From NCBI RefSeq assembly GCF_036322585.1, contig NZ_AP024600.1:4216001-4280000 (forward strand): a DNA stretch of 64,000 nucleotides, written 5' to 3'. Position 1 is the stretch's first letter. Each line of letters opens with the position of its first letter. This DNA is from Luteolibacter sp. LG18 (GTDB lineage: Bacteria > Verrucomicrobiota > Verrucomicrobiia > Verrucomicrobiales > Akkermansiaceae). Below, piece after piece: positions 35,749-44,981 of this stretch. Under the pieces are notes generated by a model. The model searched no databases. It was not told the DNA's origin and saw only the letters and a program-made list of their open reading frames with translations. The position numbers and the translations under genes were made by a program.

Positions 35749-38325
35749 ATGAAACCAAAACGTTTGTTTTCCCTCGCCACCCTGGCAGTCCTGACGGTCA
35801 CCGGGTGCGACAAATCGTCCACGGGTGACCAGTCCCGTGCGGATCTCGACCGGCAGCTCCAGGAATCCCGCGACCGCGAAGCGGACCTGAAGAGCCAGCT
35901 TGAATTGCAGAAGCTGGATGCCGAGCGCGCCGCCCTCGATGCGGAGCGTCAGAAGATCGAGGAAGCGAAGGCCGACCTCGAACGCCGCAATCTTGACGCC
36001 CAATCCGCGGAAGCACAGCGGCTGCAGCAGCGCGAGGCCGATCTCGCCAAGAAGGAAGCCAACCTCGACGAGCGCGAGTCGGGCCTGGGGTCCCGCGAAC
36101 AGCTTCTCAACGACCGCGAAATGGATCTGGCCGGCCGCGAGCCGATCCCCGAGCTCGACCCTACGCCGGATCTGCCGAACGAGGCGCCGGTGTCCGATTA
36201 CAACGTCTTTTACGACCAGCTCGGCTCCAATGGCGACGGATCGTGGTTTGAAACGCCCGATTACGGCTATGTGTATCAGCCGACTGTGGTGATCCAGGAT
36301 TCCTCCTGGCGTCCCTACACCCGCGGCCGCTGGGCGTGCAGCAATCGTGGCTGGACTTGGATGTCCGATGAGCCCTTCGGTTGGGCAACCTACCACTATG
36401 GTCGCTGGGCGCTGTGCCGTGGCCGCGGCTGGGTGTGGGTGCCGGGTGACGAGTGGGCTCCGTCGTGGGTGACCTGGCGTTCCGGTGACGATTGCATGGG
36501 CTGGGCCCCGCTGCCGCCGGAAAGCATGGGCTATCGCCGCCATGGCTGGGGCACCTCGGTGGAGGTGGACCTGAGCATCGGGGTGGGCTGGTTCACCTTC
36601 TGTGCGATCCGGGATTTCGGCAGGCCGCTGCGCTCGTATTGCTATCCCCTGAGCCAGAACCAGATGTGGTGGGGGCGCAGCCGGAACTGCACGAACATCA
36701 CCTACGTCAACAACCAGTTCAACATCGGTGGCCCGAGCTGGCGCGATATCAATCGACGCCTCGACCGCCCGATTCCGTTCTATGAGCTGAATCTCGATCG
36801 CTACGATCCGAATCGGCGCAGCGGCAACTTCAATGCCCGGGCCGATGGCAACCGCCTCAATTTCTTCGCGCCGACCGTCAACGCGAATTGGAACGACGGC
36901 CTGCGGCCGAACCGCATCAAGGAACGCTGGAACGACGTCCAGATCGATCGTCCGGTGGCGCTGAAACAGGATGTGGCAGAGCGTTTCCGCGAAGCCCGTG
37001 AGGACCGCCAGCGCAAGGCGCAGGAAGCTATCCAGAAACTCGGTGGCCAGCAGGAGCTTCAGAAACAGCGCCTCGCCGTGCTTGAGCAGAACCGCAAGGA
37101 GGCCCAGGAGAAGTCCAAGGTGGTGTTCCAGGAGCGCCAGAAGGAGATCCAGGACCGCCAACAGCAGGCGCGGGAGGAGATGCTCAAGCGTCAGCAGGAC
37201 CTCCGCGACAAGCAGGGGCAGGCCAAGGACGATCTCGCCAAGCGTCAGCAGGAGATGCGCGACAAGCAGGGGCAGGGCCGCGAGGACCTGAACCAGCGCC
37301 AGCAGGATCTGCGTGACCGCCAGCAGCAGGCAAAAGACGACGCCGAGAAGCGTCGCCAGGAAGCCTCCGACCGCCTGAAGGAAGCGCAACAGCAGCGTCA
37401 GCAGGGACAGCCGGATCGTAACGACGGCGGCAACCAGGCGGGCAACATGCAGGAGCGCCTCAAGCAGCAGCAGGAGGAGCGTCAGGCTGACCTTGCCAAG
37501 CGTCAGCAGGATCTCCGCGATAAACAAGAGCAGGCGAAGGACGACGCCGAGAAACGTCGTCAGGAAGCCGCCGACCGTCTGAAGGAAGCTCAACAGCAAC
37601 GCCAGCAGGGGCAGCAAGGACAGCCGGGTCGCAACGACGGCGGCAACCAGGCGGGCAACATGCAGGAGCGCCTCAAACAGCAGCAGGAGGAGCGTCAGGC
37701 CGATCTTGCCAAGCGCCAGGAAGAACTCCGCCAGAAGCAGGAGCAGGCGAAGGACGAGGCTGAGAAGCGTCGTCAGGAAGCCGCCGACCGCATGAAGGAG
37801 CAGCAACAGCAGCGCCAGAAGGAGCAGGAACAGAACGCCCGCCAGCAGCAGATGGAGCAGGCCCGCCAGCAACAGCAGGAAAAACTGCGCCAGCAGCAGG
37901 AAGACCGGCAGAAGCAGCTTGAAGAGCAGCGCCAGCAGCAACAGGAACGCCTGAAGCAGCAGCAGGACGATCGCCAGCGCCAGATGCAGGAGCGGGCCCA
38001 GCAGCAACAACAGCAGGCTCAGGAGCAGGCTCGCCAAGCCGCTCAGGAACGGGCTCAACAGCAACAGCAGGATCGTCTCCGTCAGCAGCAGGAGCAAGCC
38101 CGCCAGGCAGCTCAGGAACGCGCCCAGCAACAGCAGGAGCAGGCCCGCCAGGCGGCCCAGGAACGCGCTCAACAGCAGCAGGAGCAGATGCGTCAGCAAC
38201 AGCAGGAACGCCAGCGCCAGATGGAGGAAGCCCGCCAAGCCGCCCAAGAGCGCGCCCAGCAACAGCAGGAGCAGCTCAAGAAGCAGATGGAGGAGCGCCA
38301 GAAGCAGCGCAACGGCGGTCAGTGA
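35749..38325 (+). CDS. DUF6600 lipoprotein with long Gln/Arg-rich coiled coil
   Basis: An 858-residue predicted lipoprotein: signal peptide with lipobox LTVTGC (Cys20). A first coiled coil (residues ~25-135) is followed by a Trp/Tyr-rich DUF6600 domain (~150-340) with motifs such as WRPYTRGRWACSNRGWTW, FGWATYHYGRW and WVPGDEWAPSWVTWR. The last ~450 residues are a nearly uninterrupted charged coiled coil rich in Q, E, R, K and A (QQQEERQ, KRRQEAADR). At DNA level this part contains three related ~205-213-bp direct repeats starting near 37339, 37543 and 37756, with more degenerate CAGCAG-rich copies after them. The reverse strand is therefore also open and Leu-rich, but that is a mirror effect. 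Likely anchored in the envelope as a spacer or cell-wall linker; function is unknown. Confidence 0.8.
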   Translation: MKPKRLFSLATLAVLTVTGCDKSSTGDQSRADLDRQLQESRDREADLKSQLELQKLDAERAALDAERQKIEEAKADLERRNLDAQSAEAQRLQQREADLAKKEANLDERESGLGSREQLLNDREMDLAGREPIPELDPTPDLPNEAPVSDYNVFYDQLGSNGDGSWFETPDYGYVYQPTVVIQDSSWRPYTRGRWACSNRGWTWMSDEPFGWATYHYGRWALCRGRGWVWVPGDEWAPSWVTWRSGDDCMGWAPLPPESMGYRRHGWGTSVEVDLSIGVGWFTFCAIRDFGRPLRSYCYPLSQNQMWWGRSRNCTNITYVNNQFNIGGPSWRDINRRLDRPIPFYELNLDRYDPNRRSGNFNARADGNRLNFFAPTVNANWNDGLRPNRIKERWNDVQIDRPVALKQDVAERFREAREDRQRKAQEAIQKLGGQQELQKQRLAVLEQNRKEAQEKSKVVFQERQKEIQDRQQQAREEMLKRQQDLRDKQGQAKDDLAKRQQEMRDKQGQGREDLNQRQQDLRDRQQQAKDDAEKRRQEASDRLKEAQQQRQQGQPDRNDGGNQAGNMQERLKQQQEERQADLAKRQQDLRDKQEQAKDDAEKRRQEAADRLKEAQQQRQQGQQGQPGRNDGGNQAGNMQERLKQQQEERQADLAKRQEELRQKQEQAKDEAEKRRQEAADRMKEQQQQRQKEQEQNARQQQMEQARQQQQEKLRQQQEDRQKQLEEQRQQQQERLKQQQDDRQRQMQERAQQQQQQAQEQARQAAQERAQQQQQDRLRQQQEQARQAAQERAQQQQEQARQAAQERAQQQQEQMRQQQQERQRQMEEARQAAQERAQQQQEQLKKQMEERQKQRNGGQ

Positions 38326-38357
38326 CGCCCCGTTTTCCGCCTGAAACCGTTTGATTC

Positions 38358-38392
38358 AAAGACCCCGCTCGAAAAGGGCGGGGTCTTTTTGC
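38358..38392 (+). terminator. Rho-independent terminator after the lipoprotein gene
   Basis: AAAGACCCCGC (38358-38368) pairs with GCGGGGTCTTT (38378-38388), followed by further T residues. Confidence 0.88.
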
Positions 38393-38454
38393 GTCCGGAA
38401 TGGTGGCCCTCCGATTTGGCTGGGTGAGGGTGGGGGAGGCCTATGTTCTTGTCG

Positions 38455-38493
38455 GGAAAAGAAAAGCGCCGGTTTCTTGCGAAACCGGCGCTT
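38455..38493 (-). terminator. Rho-independent terminator of the porin gene
   Basis: A 12-bp stem (38464-38475 with 38482-38493) with a 6-nt loop. On the minus strand it is followed by TTTTCTTTT. It lies 36 nt past the porin stop. Confidence 0.85.
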
Positions 38494-38528
38494 CCATGAT
38501 GTTCAACTAACCGAATTGAAAACCGAAA

Positions 38529-39875
38529 TCAAAAGAAGGTGCGGAACCCGAAGAGGTAGGTGACCGCGTCGGCATTGCCGTCGCCGGCGTTGGTGTTCAG
38601 CGTTTCATACTGCACACCGGCCTGGATCTTGAGGTTGTCACCGCAGATGAGCCAGTTCAGGCCGCCGTAGACGGACTGGAGCTCGTCGCCGCGGCCGCTG
38701 TTGACCGAGCCACCGTCGGAGGCGCGGAAATAGCGGCTGTTGCTGCGGATGCCTTGGGCGTCCTCGGAGGCGGCATACATGTACTGACCGACGAGCTGGA
38801 GCTTGGCCGGGACGATCCAGTAGTAGGGGGTCACGACCACGCCGCCGAAGGTGCCGCGGCGGTCATACTGGCCGGCGGTCTTGTGCTGGTCGATGTTGCC
38901 GTTGTCGCCGTAGAAGCCTTCCACGTTGACGCCGGCGTTGCTGGCGAAGGTGTATTCGGCGGAGAGGGTGGTGGCCCACTTGTAGGGAAGCAGGTTGTCG
39001 TCCATGCCCGCGATCGAGTTGGTGGACTTGTTGGCACCGTTGTAGAGGAACTCGAAGCCGAAACGGAGGTCTTCCGTGGCGGAGTAGATCACCTCGGTAT
39101 TGTACATCAGCGCGTCGCCCCAGCCACCGATGAACTCGTTGTTGAAGCGGTTGCCGATGGAGTCACCGACGTCGGCTTCGACCTCGCGGCCGTCCGAGCT
39201 GTAGATGCCGACGGTGGCGTTCCACGGGCCCTTCACGGCATTGACGGCGAAACCGGTCGGACGGGCGCTGTCATACAGCTTGTTGGAGAGGGCGGAGCGC
39301 TCGACGGTGAGGATCTCGTTGGAGGAAGTGCGGGCTTCCAGGCCACCGTGCCACTTGAAGCGGCCATAGATGAGGTCGAGCTTGTCGAGTTCGTCGATCG
39401 CGAACGCCTTCTTGGCGTCGAAGGTGAGGGTGGCTTCGTCGAAGTCCTGGTAGCCCCAGTTCAGTTCGCGGGAGCCAGCGAGGGCGCTGCCGTTGACGCG
39501 CTGGTCATCCACGAAGTTGGCGACGGCCTTGAGAGTGAAATAGTTGAGGAAGCCGATCTTGGTGCCGAAGCGGAAGCGGCGGACGTCGGTGTAAGCCTCG
39601 TTCCAGTCCTTGCCGTTGGTGCCGGAGCCATCCACGTAGGCCGCGTTGTAGTGGAAGCGGCCGAAGAAGTTCACCTCGCTGAGGTAGGGGTTGCCAGCGT
39701 CCTTGTAGACCGTTCCGGGCTTGTTGGCGAGCCAGGAGCAGAAGTTGAAGTCGGAGAACATCGAGTCTCCGCTGGAGGCGGGAGCCGTCTGGGCGGGCGG
39801 TTCACCGGCGAGGGCGACGGAGGAGAGGCCGCAGAGGAGGGCGGCGGTCTTCAGGGTCTTGGATTGCTGTTTCAT
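38529..39875 (-). CDS. Phosphate-selective porin, OprO/OprP family
   Basis: A 448-residue outer-membrane porin with a signal peptide (MKQQSKTLKTAALLCGLSS...ALA) and a C-terminal FRTFF ending. The beta-barrel has typical OprO/P features: FGRFHYNAAYVD near the start, the RRFRFGTKIGF segment, a LDLIYGRFKWHGGLEARTSS-like constriction region and a late VYGGLNWLI strand. The family takes up phosphate or polyphosphate across the outer membrane. It is divergent from pstS with a 299-bp shared region containing two Pho-box-like inverted repeats, so it is probably induced by phosphate starvation. The start at 39875 was chosen because the upstream codons (MNSRRRQRL...) do not fit a signal peptide. Confidence 0.85.
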   Translation of the reverse strand: MKQQSKTLKTAALLCGLSSVALAGEPPAQTAPASSGDSMFSDFNFCSWLANKPGTVYKDAGNPYLSEVNFFGRFHYNAAYVDGSGTNGKDWNEAYTDVRRFRFGTKIGFLNYFTLKAVANFVDDQRVNGSALAGSRELNWGYQDFDEATLTFDAKKAFAIDELDKLDLIYGRFKWHGGLEARTSSNEILTVERSALSNKLYDSARPTGFAVNAVKGPWNATVGIYSSDGREVEADVGDSIGNRFNNEFIGGWGDALMYNTEVIYSATEDLRFGFEFLYNGANKSTNSIAGMDDNLLPYKWATTLSAEYTFASNAGVNVEGFYGDNGNIDQHKTAGQYDRRGTFGGVVVTPYYWIVPAKLQLVGQYMYAASEDAQGIRSNSRYFRASDGGSVNSGRGDELQSVYGGLNWLICGDNLKIQAGVQYETLNTNAGDGNADAVTYLFGFRTFF

Positions 39876-39956
39876 GGATGGTCGGTTGGCCGTCGGCGGG
39901 ATGAGTCGCTGGCGACGGCGGGAGTTCACGCGACGAACCCGTCACATGGGTAGCTC

Positions 39957-39984
39957 CCAATTGTGACGATGGTGTCACAATTGG
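39957..39984. promoter_or_regulatory. Inverted repeat 1 in the porin/pstS divergent region (possible PhoB-type site)
   Basis: CCAATTGTGAC (39957-39967) and GTCACAATTGG (39974-39984) form a perfect 11-bp inverted repeat around a 6-nt spacer. The core GTGAC-N6-GTCAC has half-site starts 11 bp apart. A further GTCACAT occurs at 39941, 33 bp before the right half-site. PhoB-type sites use TGTCA-like direct repeats of 11 bp, so this is a related but inverted form. Phosphate control is inferred from the flanking genes. Confidence 0.6.
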
Positions 39985-40075
39985 AAATTACCCCTGGAAG
40001 GCGCTCCAATCCTTACAGGGGAAAGGAAAGCGAATTCGGCGCGGAAGCATGTCGTGTGACGGGGTGGTTCCAAAA

Positions 40076-40091
40076 GTGACGACTTTGTCAC
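40076..40091. promoter_or_regulatory. Inverted repeat 2 in the porin/pstS divergent region
   Basis: GTGAC-gacttt-GTCAC has the same core and 6-nt spacing as the site at 39963-39978. It lies 84-99 nt upstream of pstS. A lone GTGAC is also at 40056-40060. Two identical core arrangements in one divergent region suggest one dimeric or tandem regulator for both genes. Confidence 0.55.
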
Positions 40092-40174
40092 ACGGCATCC
40101 ATCGACGTTCCGGTCCGGGAACGGGCATCCATCCGTCGTGCGCCAACCGCGGCGCCAATCCACACATTCGATTC

Positions 40175-40987
40175 ATGAGAACCACCATCCGCACCACCAT
40201 CGGCCTCCTCGCCGGAGCCATCCTCTCCGCCACCGCTGGCGCGCAGACCATCAGCTTGAAGGGCTCCGACACCCTCGGCGCCAAGCTGGTCCCGCAGTGG
40301 GCCGAAAGCTTCAAGTCGAAGCATTCCGGCGTGAAGTTCGAAATCGCCGCCGAAGGTTCCTCGACCGCGTTCCCGGCGCTTGCCAATGGCACCGCCCACA
40401 TCGGCATGTCTTCCCGCAAGGCCAAGCCGGATGAAATCACCGCCGCCCGCGCCAAGGGCATCAAGCTCAATGAAGTGGAAGCCTGCCACGACATGATCGT
40501 GGTGATCACCAACAAGGCCAACCCGATCAAGGCCCTCACCAAGGACCAGGTCGCCAAGATCTTCACCGGCCAGGTGAAGGACTGGAGCGAAGTCGGCGGC
40601 ACCCCGGGCCCGATCTCGATCTACACCCGCAACACCTCCTCCGGTACCTACAAGGACTGGCAGACCCTCGCCATGGGTGGCCGTAACTACCCGTCCAGCT
40701 CCCAGAAGATGGCCGGTAACGAGCAGATCGCCCAGGAAGTGGCCAAGAACAAGAACGGTGTCGGCTACGTCGGCCTCGCCTACTCGAAGACCGCCGGTGT
40801 GACGGACATCGCCATCGACGGCGTGCAGCCGGTGGCCGCCAACGCGACCAAGTATGCCTACTCCCGCTCCTGCTACCTCTACGTGCCGGAGAACGCCGAC
40901 GCCCTCACCAAGGAGTTCGTCGAGTTCGCCACCAGCAAGGAAGGCCAGGGCATCGCGACCCGCGTTGGCTTCGTGCCGGTGAAGTAA
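40175..40987 (+). CDS. pstS: Phosphate ABC transporter substrate-binding protein
   Basis: A 270-residue periplasmic binding protein with a signal peptide ending TAGA. The phosphate-binding motif is KGSDTLGAKL. The later AEGSSTAFPALANGTAHIGM, SRKAKPDE and NTSSGTYKDW stretches match PstS-like proteins of the short PstS/SphX type. It captures phosphate for PstCAB. There is no Shine-Dalgarno sequence before the ATG at 40175. It is first in the pst operon, followed by a hairpin and pstC. Confidence 0.92.
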   Translation: MRTTIRTTIGLLAGAILSATAGAQTISLKGSDTLGAKLVPQWAESFKSKHSGVKFEIAAEGSSTAFPALANGTAHIGMSSRKAKPDEITAARAKGIKLNEVEACHDMIVVITNKANPIKALTKDQVAKIFTGQVKDWSEVGGTPGPISIYTRNTSSGTYKDWQTLAMGGRNYPSSSQKMAGNEQIAQEVAKNKNGVGYVGLAYSKTAGVTDIAIDGVQPVAANATKYAYSRSCYLYVPENADALTKEFVEFATSKEGQGIATRVGFVPVK

Positions 40988-41015
40988 TCCGGGCGCTTCC
41001 GCGCTCACCCATCTC

Positions 41016-41052
41016 CAATCCCGGCGGAACGTTTCCGCCGGGATTGCCTTTT
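41016..41052 (+). terminator. Hairpin between pstS and pstC (partial terminator)
   Basis: A 14-bp stem (41016-41029 with 41033-41046) has a 3-nt loop and only a short T tract (CCTTTTCC). It could reduce read-through so that more binding protein is made than permease, as is usual for binding-protein operons. Confidence 0.6.
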
Positions 41053-41090
41053 CCGCTCCCGTTAGCCACGTTTGCCTGCCCAGCCCGAGC

Positions 41091-43067
41091 ATGTCGGAAT
41101 CCACCAAGCCCAGCCCAGTCCCCGCCGGTCATCCCTTCCGATTCAAGGGCCGCAGCACCGAAGGCCTGATCAAGGCGTTCTTCGGCGGCAACGCGGCACT
41201 GACGATCATCATCCTGATCCTCATCATTGTTTTCCTCCTGCGCGAGGGTGTCGGGTTCTTCCCGAAATACCGCCAGGAACTCCAGGTCTACCGCCGTTCG
41301 GGGCTCGAATTCGTCGATATCGCCCGCAAGGACCTGACCGCCCAGGAGCAGATGGTTTCGCTGCTCAACCGGGCCTACTACGCGCAGGTCAATTCCGCCT
41401 GCCGCAAGGAAATGCTCCGCTCGCAGGAGGCCACCGCGCTGGTGAACTACATCGGCGAATCGGTGACCCCGGCCCGTGACGCCCTGCTCCGCATTTCCGC
41501 CCCCGCCGATGGTGAACCGGTGGAAGGCGAGGAGCCGAAGCCGAAGCCCGCTCCGCCGCCGGAACTGCTCGCCAAGCTCACCGCGAAATACCAGTCGCAG
41601 CTTGAAAACGCCCTCGCCGGAAAGGCAGGCGAAGGCCTTCCGAAGGCACCGCATCTCTCCGCAGCCGAGCAGAAGACGCTGCTCGACCAATTGAAGGCCC
41701 GTGATCCGCTTTCCAAGGACGATCCCGCCTTCGCCGTGGAACTCCAAGGCGCGCTGGCCACCAAGCAGGCCGAGGCTGCGGCTCCCTACGCGGCGTTCCG
41801 CGAAACGATCAATGGCTACCAGGATTCCTCCTCCGCGCTGGACGGGTTGGTGTCCGAGATTTCCGACACCGTGAAGGCAACCCGCGAGGCGGCGACCCTC
41901 AACGAGATCGAGACCGAAAAGCGGGCGACCCTGCTGGAGGCTGCCGCCAAGGCGAAGACTCCGGAGGCCCGGGCGCAGCTCGAAAGCGAGGCCGCCGCGG
42001 CGGTGACGACCCCGACCGTGGATTTCAAGGTGTCGCTGGAGCCGGTGCTGGCCCGCCTGCCGGAGTTCAAGGATGCGAATGCCGCGATGTCCAATGGACT
42101 CAACCAGGTGCTCCAGCAGTTGCCCGCGCAGTTGAGCGATGAAAAGGCGTCGCACTACCTTTCCGCCTTCCGCAAGGCCGCCCCGGAGATGGCCAAGGAA
42201 GCCGCCGACACCGTGCCGAAGCTGGAAGCCTGGAGCGGCGATGCTCCAGTGAGCCTCGGCACGACGATCTGGGGTTTCATCAGCGGTCGGGAATGGATCA
42301 CCGGTGGTGGCTGGCAGGATTTCTACGGCATCGTGCCCCTGTTCGTGGGCTCGCTGATGATCTCGCTCATCGCCCTCACGCTCGCCATCCCGCTTGGGGT
42401 GGGTGCCGCGATCTACACCAACCAGCTCGCGGGTCCGCGCCAGCAGAAGTTCGTGAAACCTACGATCGAGTTCCTGCAGGCGATTCCCTCGGTGGTGCTC
42501 GGCTTCGTCGGCATCGCGGTGCTCGGCACGTGGCTCCAGGAAACCTCGATGCACGATTCGTTCTCGTGGATCCCGGGATTCCCGATCCAGCAGCGCCTGA
42601 ACATGTTCACCGCCGGCTGCCTGCTCGGCCTGATGGCCATCCCGACGATCTTCACGCTGTCCGAGGACGCGATCAACAACGTGCCGTCCGCGTTCTCCGA
42701 GGCGTCCGACGCGCTCGGAGCTTCAAAACTGCAAACGATCTTCCGCGTGACGGTGCCCGCGGCCATTTCCGGCATCCTGGCGGCCGTGCTGCTCGGCCTC
42801 GGCCGCGTGATCGGCGAGACCATGGTGGTGTTGCTGGTGGCGGGCAACCGCATCCAGGTGCCCGATTTCACCGACGGCTTGGGGGCGTTCTTCCAGCCGG
42901 CCCACACGCTCACCGGCATCATCGCCCAGGAGCTGGGCGAAGTGCCCTTCGGCAGCGTCCACTACCGCGCGCTGTTCGTGGTGGGCATCCTGCTTTTCGT
43001 GATCGTCCTCCTGATCAACTGGAGCGCCCAGCGCCTCCTGAAGCGTTTCCGTATCGGCCACCACTGA
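41091..43067 (+). CDS. pstC: Phosphate ABC transporter permease PstC with large periplasmic insertion
   Basis: A 658-residue permease, about twice the usual PstC length. The first membrane segment is at residues ~35-50 (ALTIIILILIIVFLL). The conserved PstC permease core starts near residue 406 (WQDFYGIVPLFVGSL, then ALTLAIPLGVGAAIYTNQ, FLQAIPSVVLGFVG and the EAA loop ASDALGASKLQTIFRVTVPA). Residues ~55-400 are a hydrophilic, Ala/Glu/Lys-rich, helical and probably coiled-coil region between the first two membrane spans. This places it in the periplasm. The core motifs are intact, so it should be functional. It follows pstS and precedes pstA by 7 nt. Confidence 0.9.
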   Translation: MSESTKPSPVPAGHPFRFKGRSTEGLIKAFFGGNAALTIIILILIIVFLLREGVGFFPKYRQELQVYRRSGLEFVDIARKDLTAQEQMVSLLNRAYYAQVNSACRKEMLRSQEATALVNYIGESVTPARDALLRISAPADGEPVEGEEPKPKPAPPPELLAKLTAKYQSQLENALAGKAGEGLPKAPHLSAAEQKTLLDQLKARDPLSKDDPAFAVELQGALATKQAEAAAPYAAFRETINGYQDSSSALDGLVSEISDTVKATREAATLNEIETEKRATLLEAAAKAKTPEARAQLESEAAAAVTTPTVDFKVSLEPVLARLPEFKDANAAMSNGLNQVLQQLPAQLSDEKASHYLSAFRKAAPEMAKEAADTVPKLEAWSGDAPVSLGTTIWGFISGREWITGGGWQDFYGIVPLFVGSLMISLIALTLAIPLGVGAAIYTNQLAGPRQQKFVKPTIEFLQAIPSVVLGFVGIAVLGTWLQETSMHDSFSWIPGFPIQQRLNMFTAGCLLGLMAIPTIFTLSEDAINNVPSAFSEASDALGASKLQTIFRVTVPAAISGILAAVLLGLGRVIGETMVVLLVAGNRIQVPDFTDGLGAFFQPAHTLTGIIAQELGEVPFGSVHYRALFVVGILLFVIVLLINWSAQRLLKRFRIGHH

Positions 43068-43074
43068 AGCATCG

Positions 43075-44196
43075 ATGAAGAATCCCGAACAACTCATCCG
43101 TCGCGGCATCCATCGCAACGGCATCGCCGAAGGAGCGGTGAAGGCCTTCCTCGGTGGCATCACCTGGGCGATCATCGCCATCGCGCTGCTGATCTTCGGC
43201 CGCATGATCGTGGACGGCGCGCCGGTCTTCTTCAAGAAGGAGGCTCCCTTCGTGGACATCGCCTTCCTCACCCAGAAGACGGAAACGCTCCACATCTTCG
43301 ACGATGCCGAGGGCAACCGCCACCAGCTTCCCGCGTCCGAGTTCCACCGCTGGACTGGCGAGCATGGGGAAGGGGCCGTCTTCAATGAACAGACGTTCGC
43401 CTACTCCGGCGGCGGCATCGCCGGTCCGATCGTCGGCACCGCGTTGCTCACGCTGCTGAGCGTGGCGATGGCGCTGTTCTTCGGCGTTTGCGCGGCGATC
43501 TACCTGAGCGAATACGCGAAGCAGGGCCGCTTCATCGGCTGGGTCCGCCTCGCTATCCTCAACCTCGCGGGCGTGCCGTCGATCGTCTTCGGCCTGTTCG
43601 GTTTCGCGGTGTTCGTGTTGGCCGCGCCGGTGTTCACGGACACGCCGTCCGACCGTACGCTGCTGGCGATCCCGCTGGGTTTCACCCACCTGAGCTTCGA
43701 AGGCTGGGGCTCCTCGCTGATCGCGGGTGCGGCCACTCTGGCCTGCATGATCCTGCCGGTGATCATCACCGCCTCCGAGGAATCGCTGAAGGCGGTGCCG
43801 CAGGGTTTCCGCGAGGCCTCGCTGGCGCTCGGGGCCACCCGCTGGCACACGATCCGCAAGTGCGTGCTGCCCTTCGCCCTGCCGGGCATCCTGACCTCCT
43901 CGGTGCTGTCGCTGGCGCGTGCCGCCGGTGAGACCGCGCCGATCATGTTCACCGCGGCGGTGGCCGCGAAGGACGACCTGCCCTGGGAAGGTATCAAGAG
44001 CCCCCTCGCCCTGTTTTCCGGGCAGGTGCAGGCGCTGCCGTATCACATCTACACGCTGGCCGCGCGCATCCCGACCTCCGAATACACGGAACGGGCGCAG
44101 TTCGGCTCGGTGTTCGTGTTCCTGCTCATGATCTTCCTGTTCTCGGCGGCTTCCGTCGTTCTTCGCAACCGCGTGCGCTCGAAACTCAAATGGTAA
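43075..44196 (+). CDS. pstA: Phosphate ABC transporter permease PstA
   Basis: A 373-residue permease, longer than usual (~280-300). There is a hydrophilic segment after the first membrane helix (residues ~50-105, with the [18 protein letters not shown] stretch). The core has the [14 protein letters not shown] segment and the cytoplasmic EAA loop [21 protein letters not shown] later [17 protein letters not shown] stretch follows. Its ATGA-type overlap with pstB indicates translational coupling. Confidence 0.93.
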   Translation: MKNPEQLIRRGIHRNGIAEGAVKAFLGGITWAIIAIALLIFGRMIVDGAPVFFKKEAPFVDIAFLTQKTETLHIFDDAEGNRHQLPASEFHRWTGEHGEGAVFNEQTFAYSGGGIAGPIVGTALLTLLSVAMALFFGVCAAIYLSEYAKQGRFIGWVRLAILNLAGVPSIVFGLFGFAVFVLAAPVFTDTPSDRTLLAIPLGFTHLSFEGWGSSLIAGAATLACMILPVIITASEESLKAVPQGFREASLALGATRWHTIRKCVLPFALPGILTSSVLSLARAAGETAPIMFTAAVAAKDDLPWEGIKSPLALFSGQVQALPYHIYTLAARIPTSEYTERAQFGSVFVFLLMIFLFSAASVVLRNRVRSKLKW

Positions 44197-44981
44197 GCGA
44201 CCTTTCCCCAACCGAGGCTGCGGCCGTGCCCGCCATCGAGATCGAGAACTTGCGCTTCAACTACGGCGCGAAGCAGGTTCTCCACGACATCAGCCTCACC
44301 ATTCCGGCCGGCCAGATCACGGCCTTCATCGGGCCCTCCGGCTGCGGCAAGTCGACCCTCCTGCGCTGCCTGAACCGGATCAACGACCGCATTCCGATCG
44401 CGAACATCACCGGTGGCACGATCCGCATCGGCGGGATCGACATTTCCCGCCCGGATCTCGATCTCCAGATGCTGCGCCGCAAGGTCGGCATGGTGTTCCA
44501 GAAGTGGAACCCGTTCCCGAAATCGATCTACGACAACATCGCCTACGGTCTTCGGATCCACGGCGAAAAGAGCCGCAGCACGATCGACGATACCGTGGAG
44601 CACTGCCTGAAGGTGGTGGCGCTGTGGGACGATGTGAAAGACCGTCTCAAGCAGAGCGCCTTCGGTCTTTCCGGTGGCCAGCAGCAGCGCCTGTGCATCG
44701 CCCGCACGATCGCGGTGAAGCCGGACATCATCCTGATGGACGAGCCGTGCTCGGCACTCGACCCGCTTTCCACGCTGAAGGTGGAGGAGCTGCTGATGCA
44801 GATGAAGCAGGACTACACGATCGTCATCGTGACCCACAACCTGGCCCAGGCCAGCCGTTGCTCCGACAAGACAGCGTTCTTCTACCTCGGCGAGCTGATC
44901 GAATACGGCGAAACCCGCCAGATTTTCCAGGCACCGAAGGTCCCGCGCACCGAGACCTACATCAGCGGTGGTTTCGGTTGA
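44190..44981 (+). CDS. pstB: Phosphate ABC transporter ATP-binding protein
   Basis: A 263-residue ABC ATPase. Walker A is GPSGCGKST, the signature is LSGGQQQR and Walker B is [13 protein letters not shown]. The H-loop is in [17 protein letters not shown]. It overlaps the end of pstA by 7 nt and powers phosphate import by PstSCA. The N-terminal ~15 residues before [10 protein letters not shown] are poorly conserved. No phoU follows; the next gene is a convergent AraC regulator that starts right at its stop. Confidence 0.95.
   Translation: MVSDLSPTEAAAVPAIEIENLRFNYGAKQVLHDISLTIPAGQITAFIGPSGCGKSTLLRCLNRINDRIPIANITGGTIRIGGIDISRPDLDLQMLRRKVGMVFQKWNPFPKSIYDNIAYGLRIHGEKSRSTIDDTVEHCLKVVALWDDVKDRLKQSAFGLSGGQQQRLCIARTIAVKPDIILMDEPCSALDPLSTLKVEELLMQMKQDYTIVIVTHNLAQASRCSDKTAFFYLGELIEYGETRQIFQAPKVPRTETYISGGFG

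Noticed and set aside
35722-38262. Minus-strand 846-codon leucine-rich frame
   Set aside because: It is the complement of the CAG/GAG-rich coiled-coil gene; the Leu runs come from CTG/CTC complements.
40905-42554. Minus-strand 549-codon frame opposite pstS/pstC
   Set aside because: Antisense of conserved permease and coiled-coil coding; no family features.
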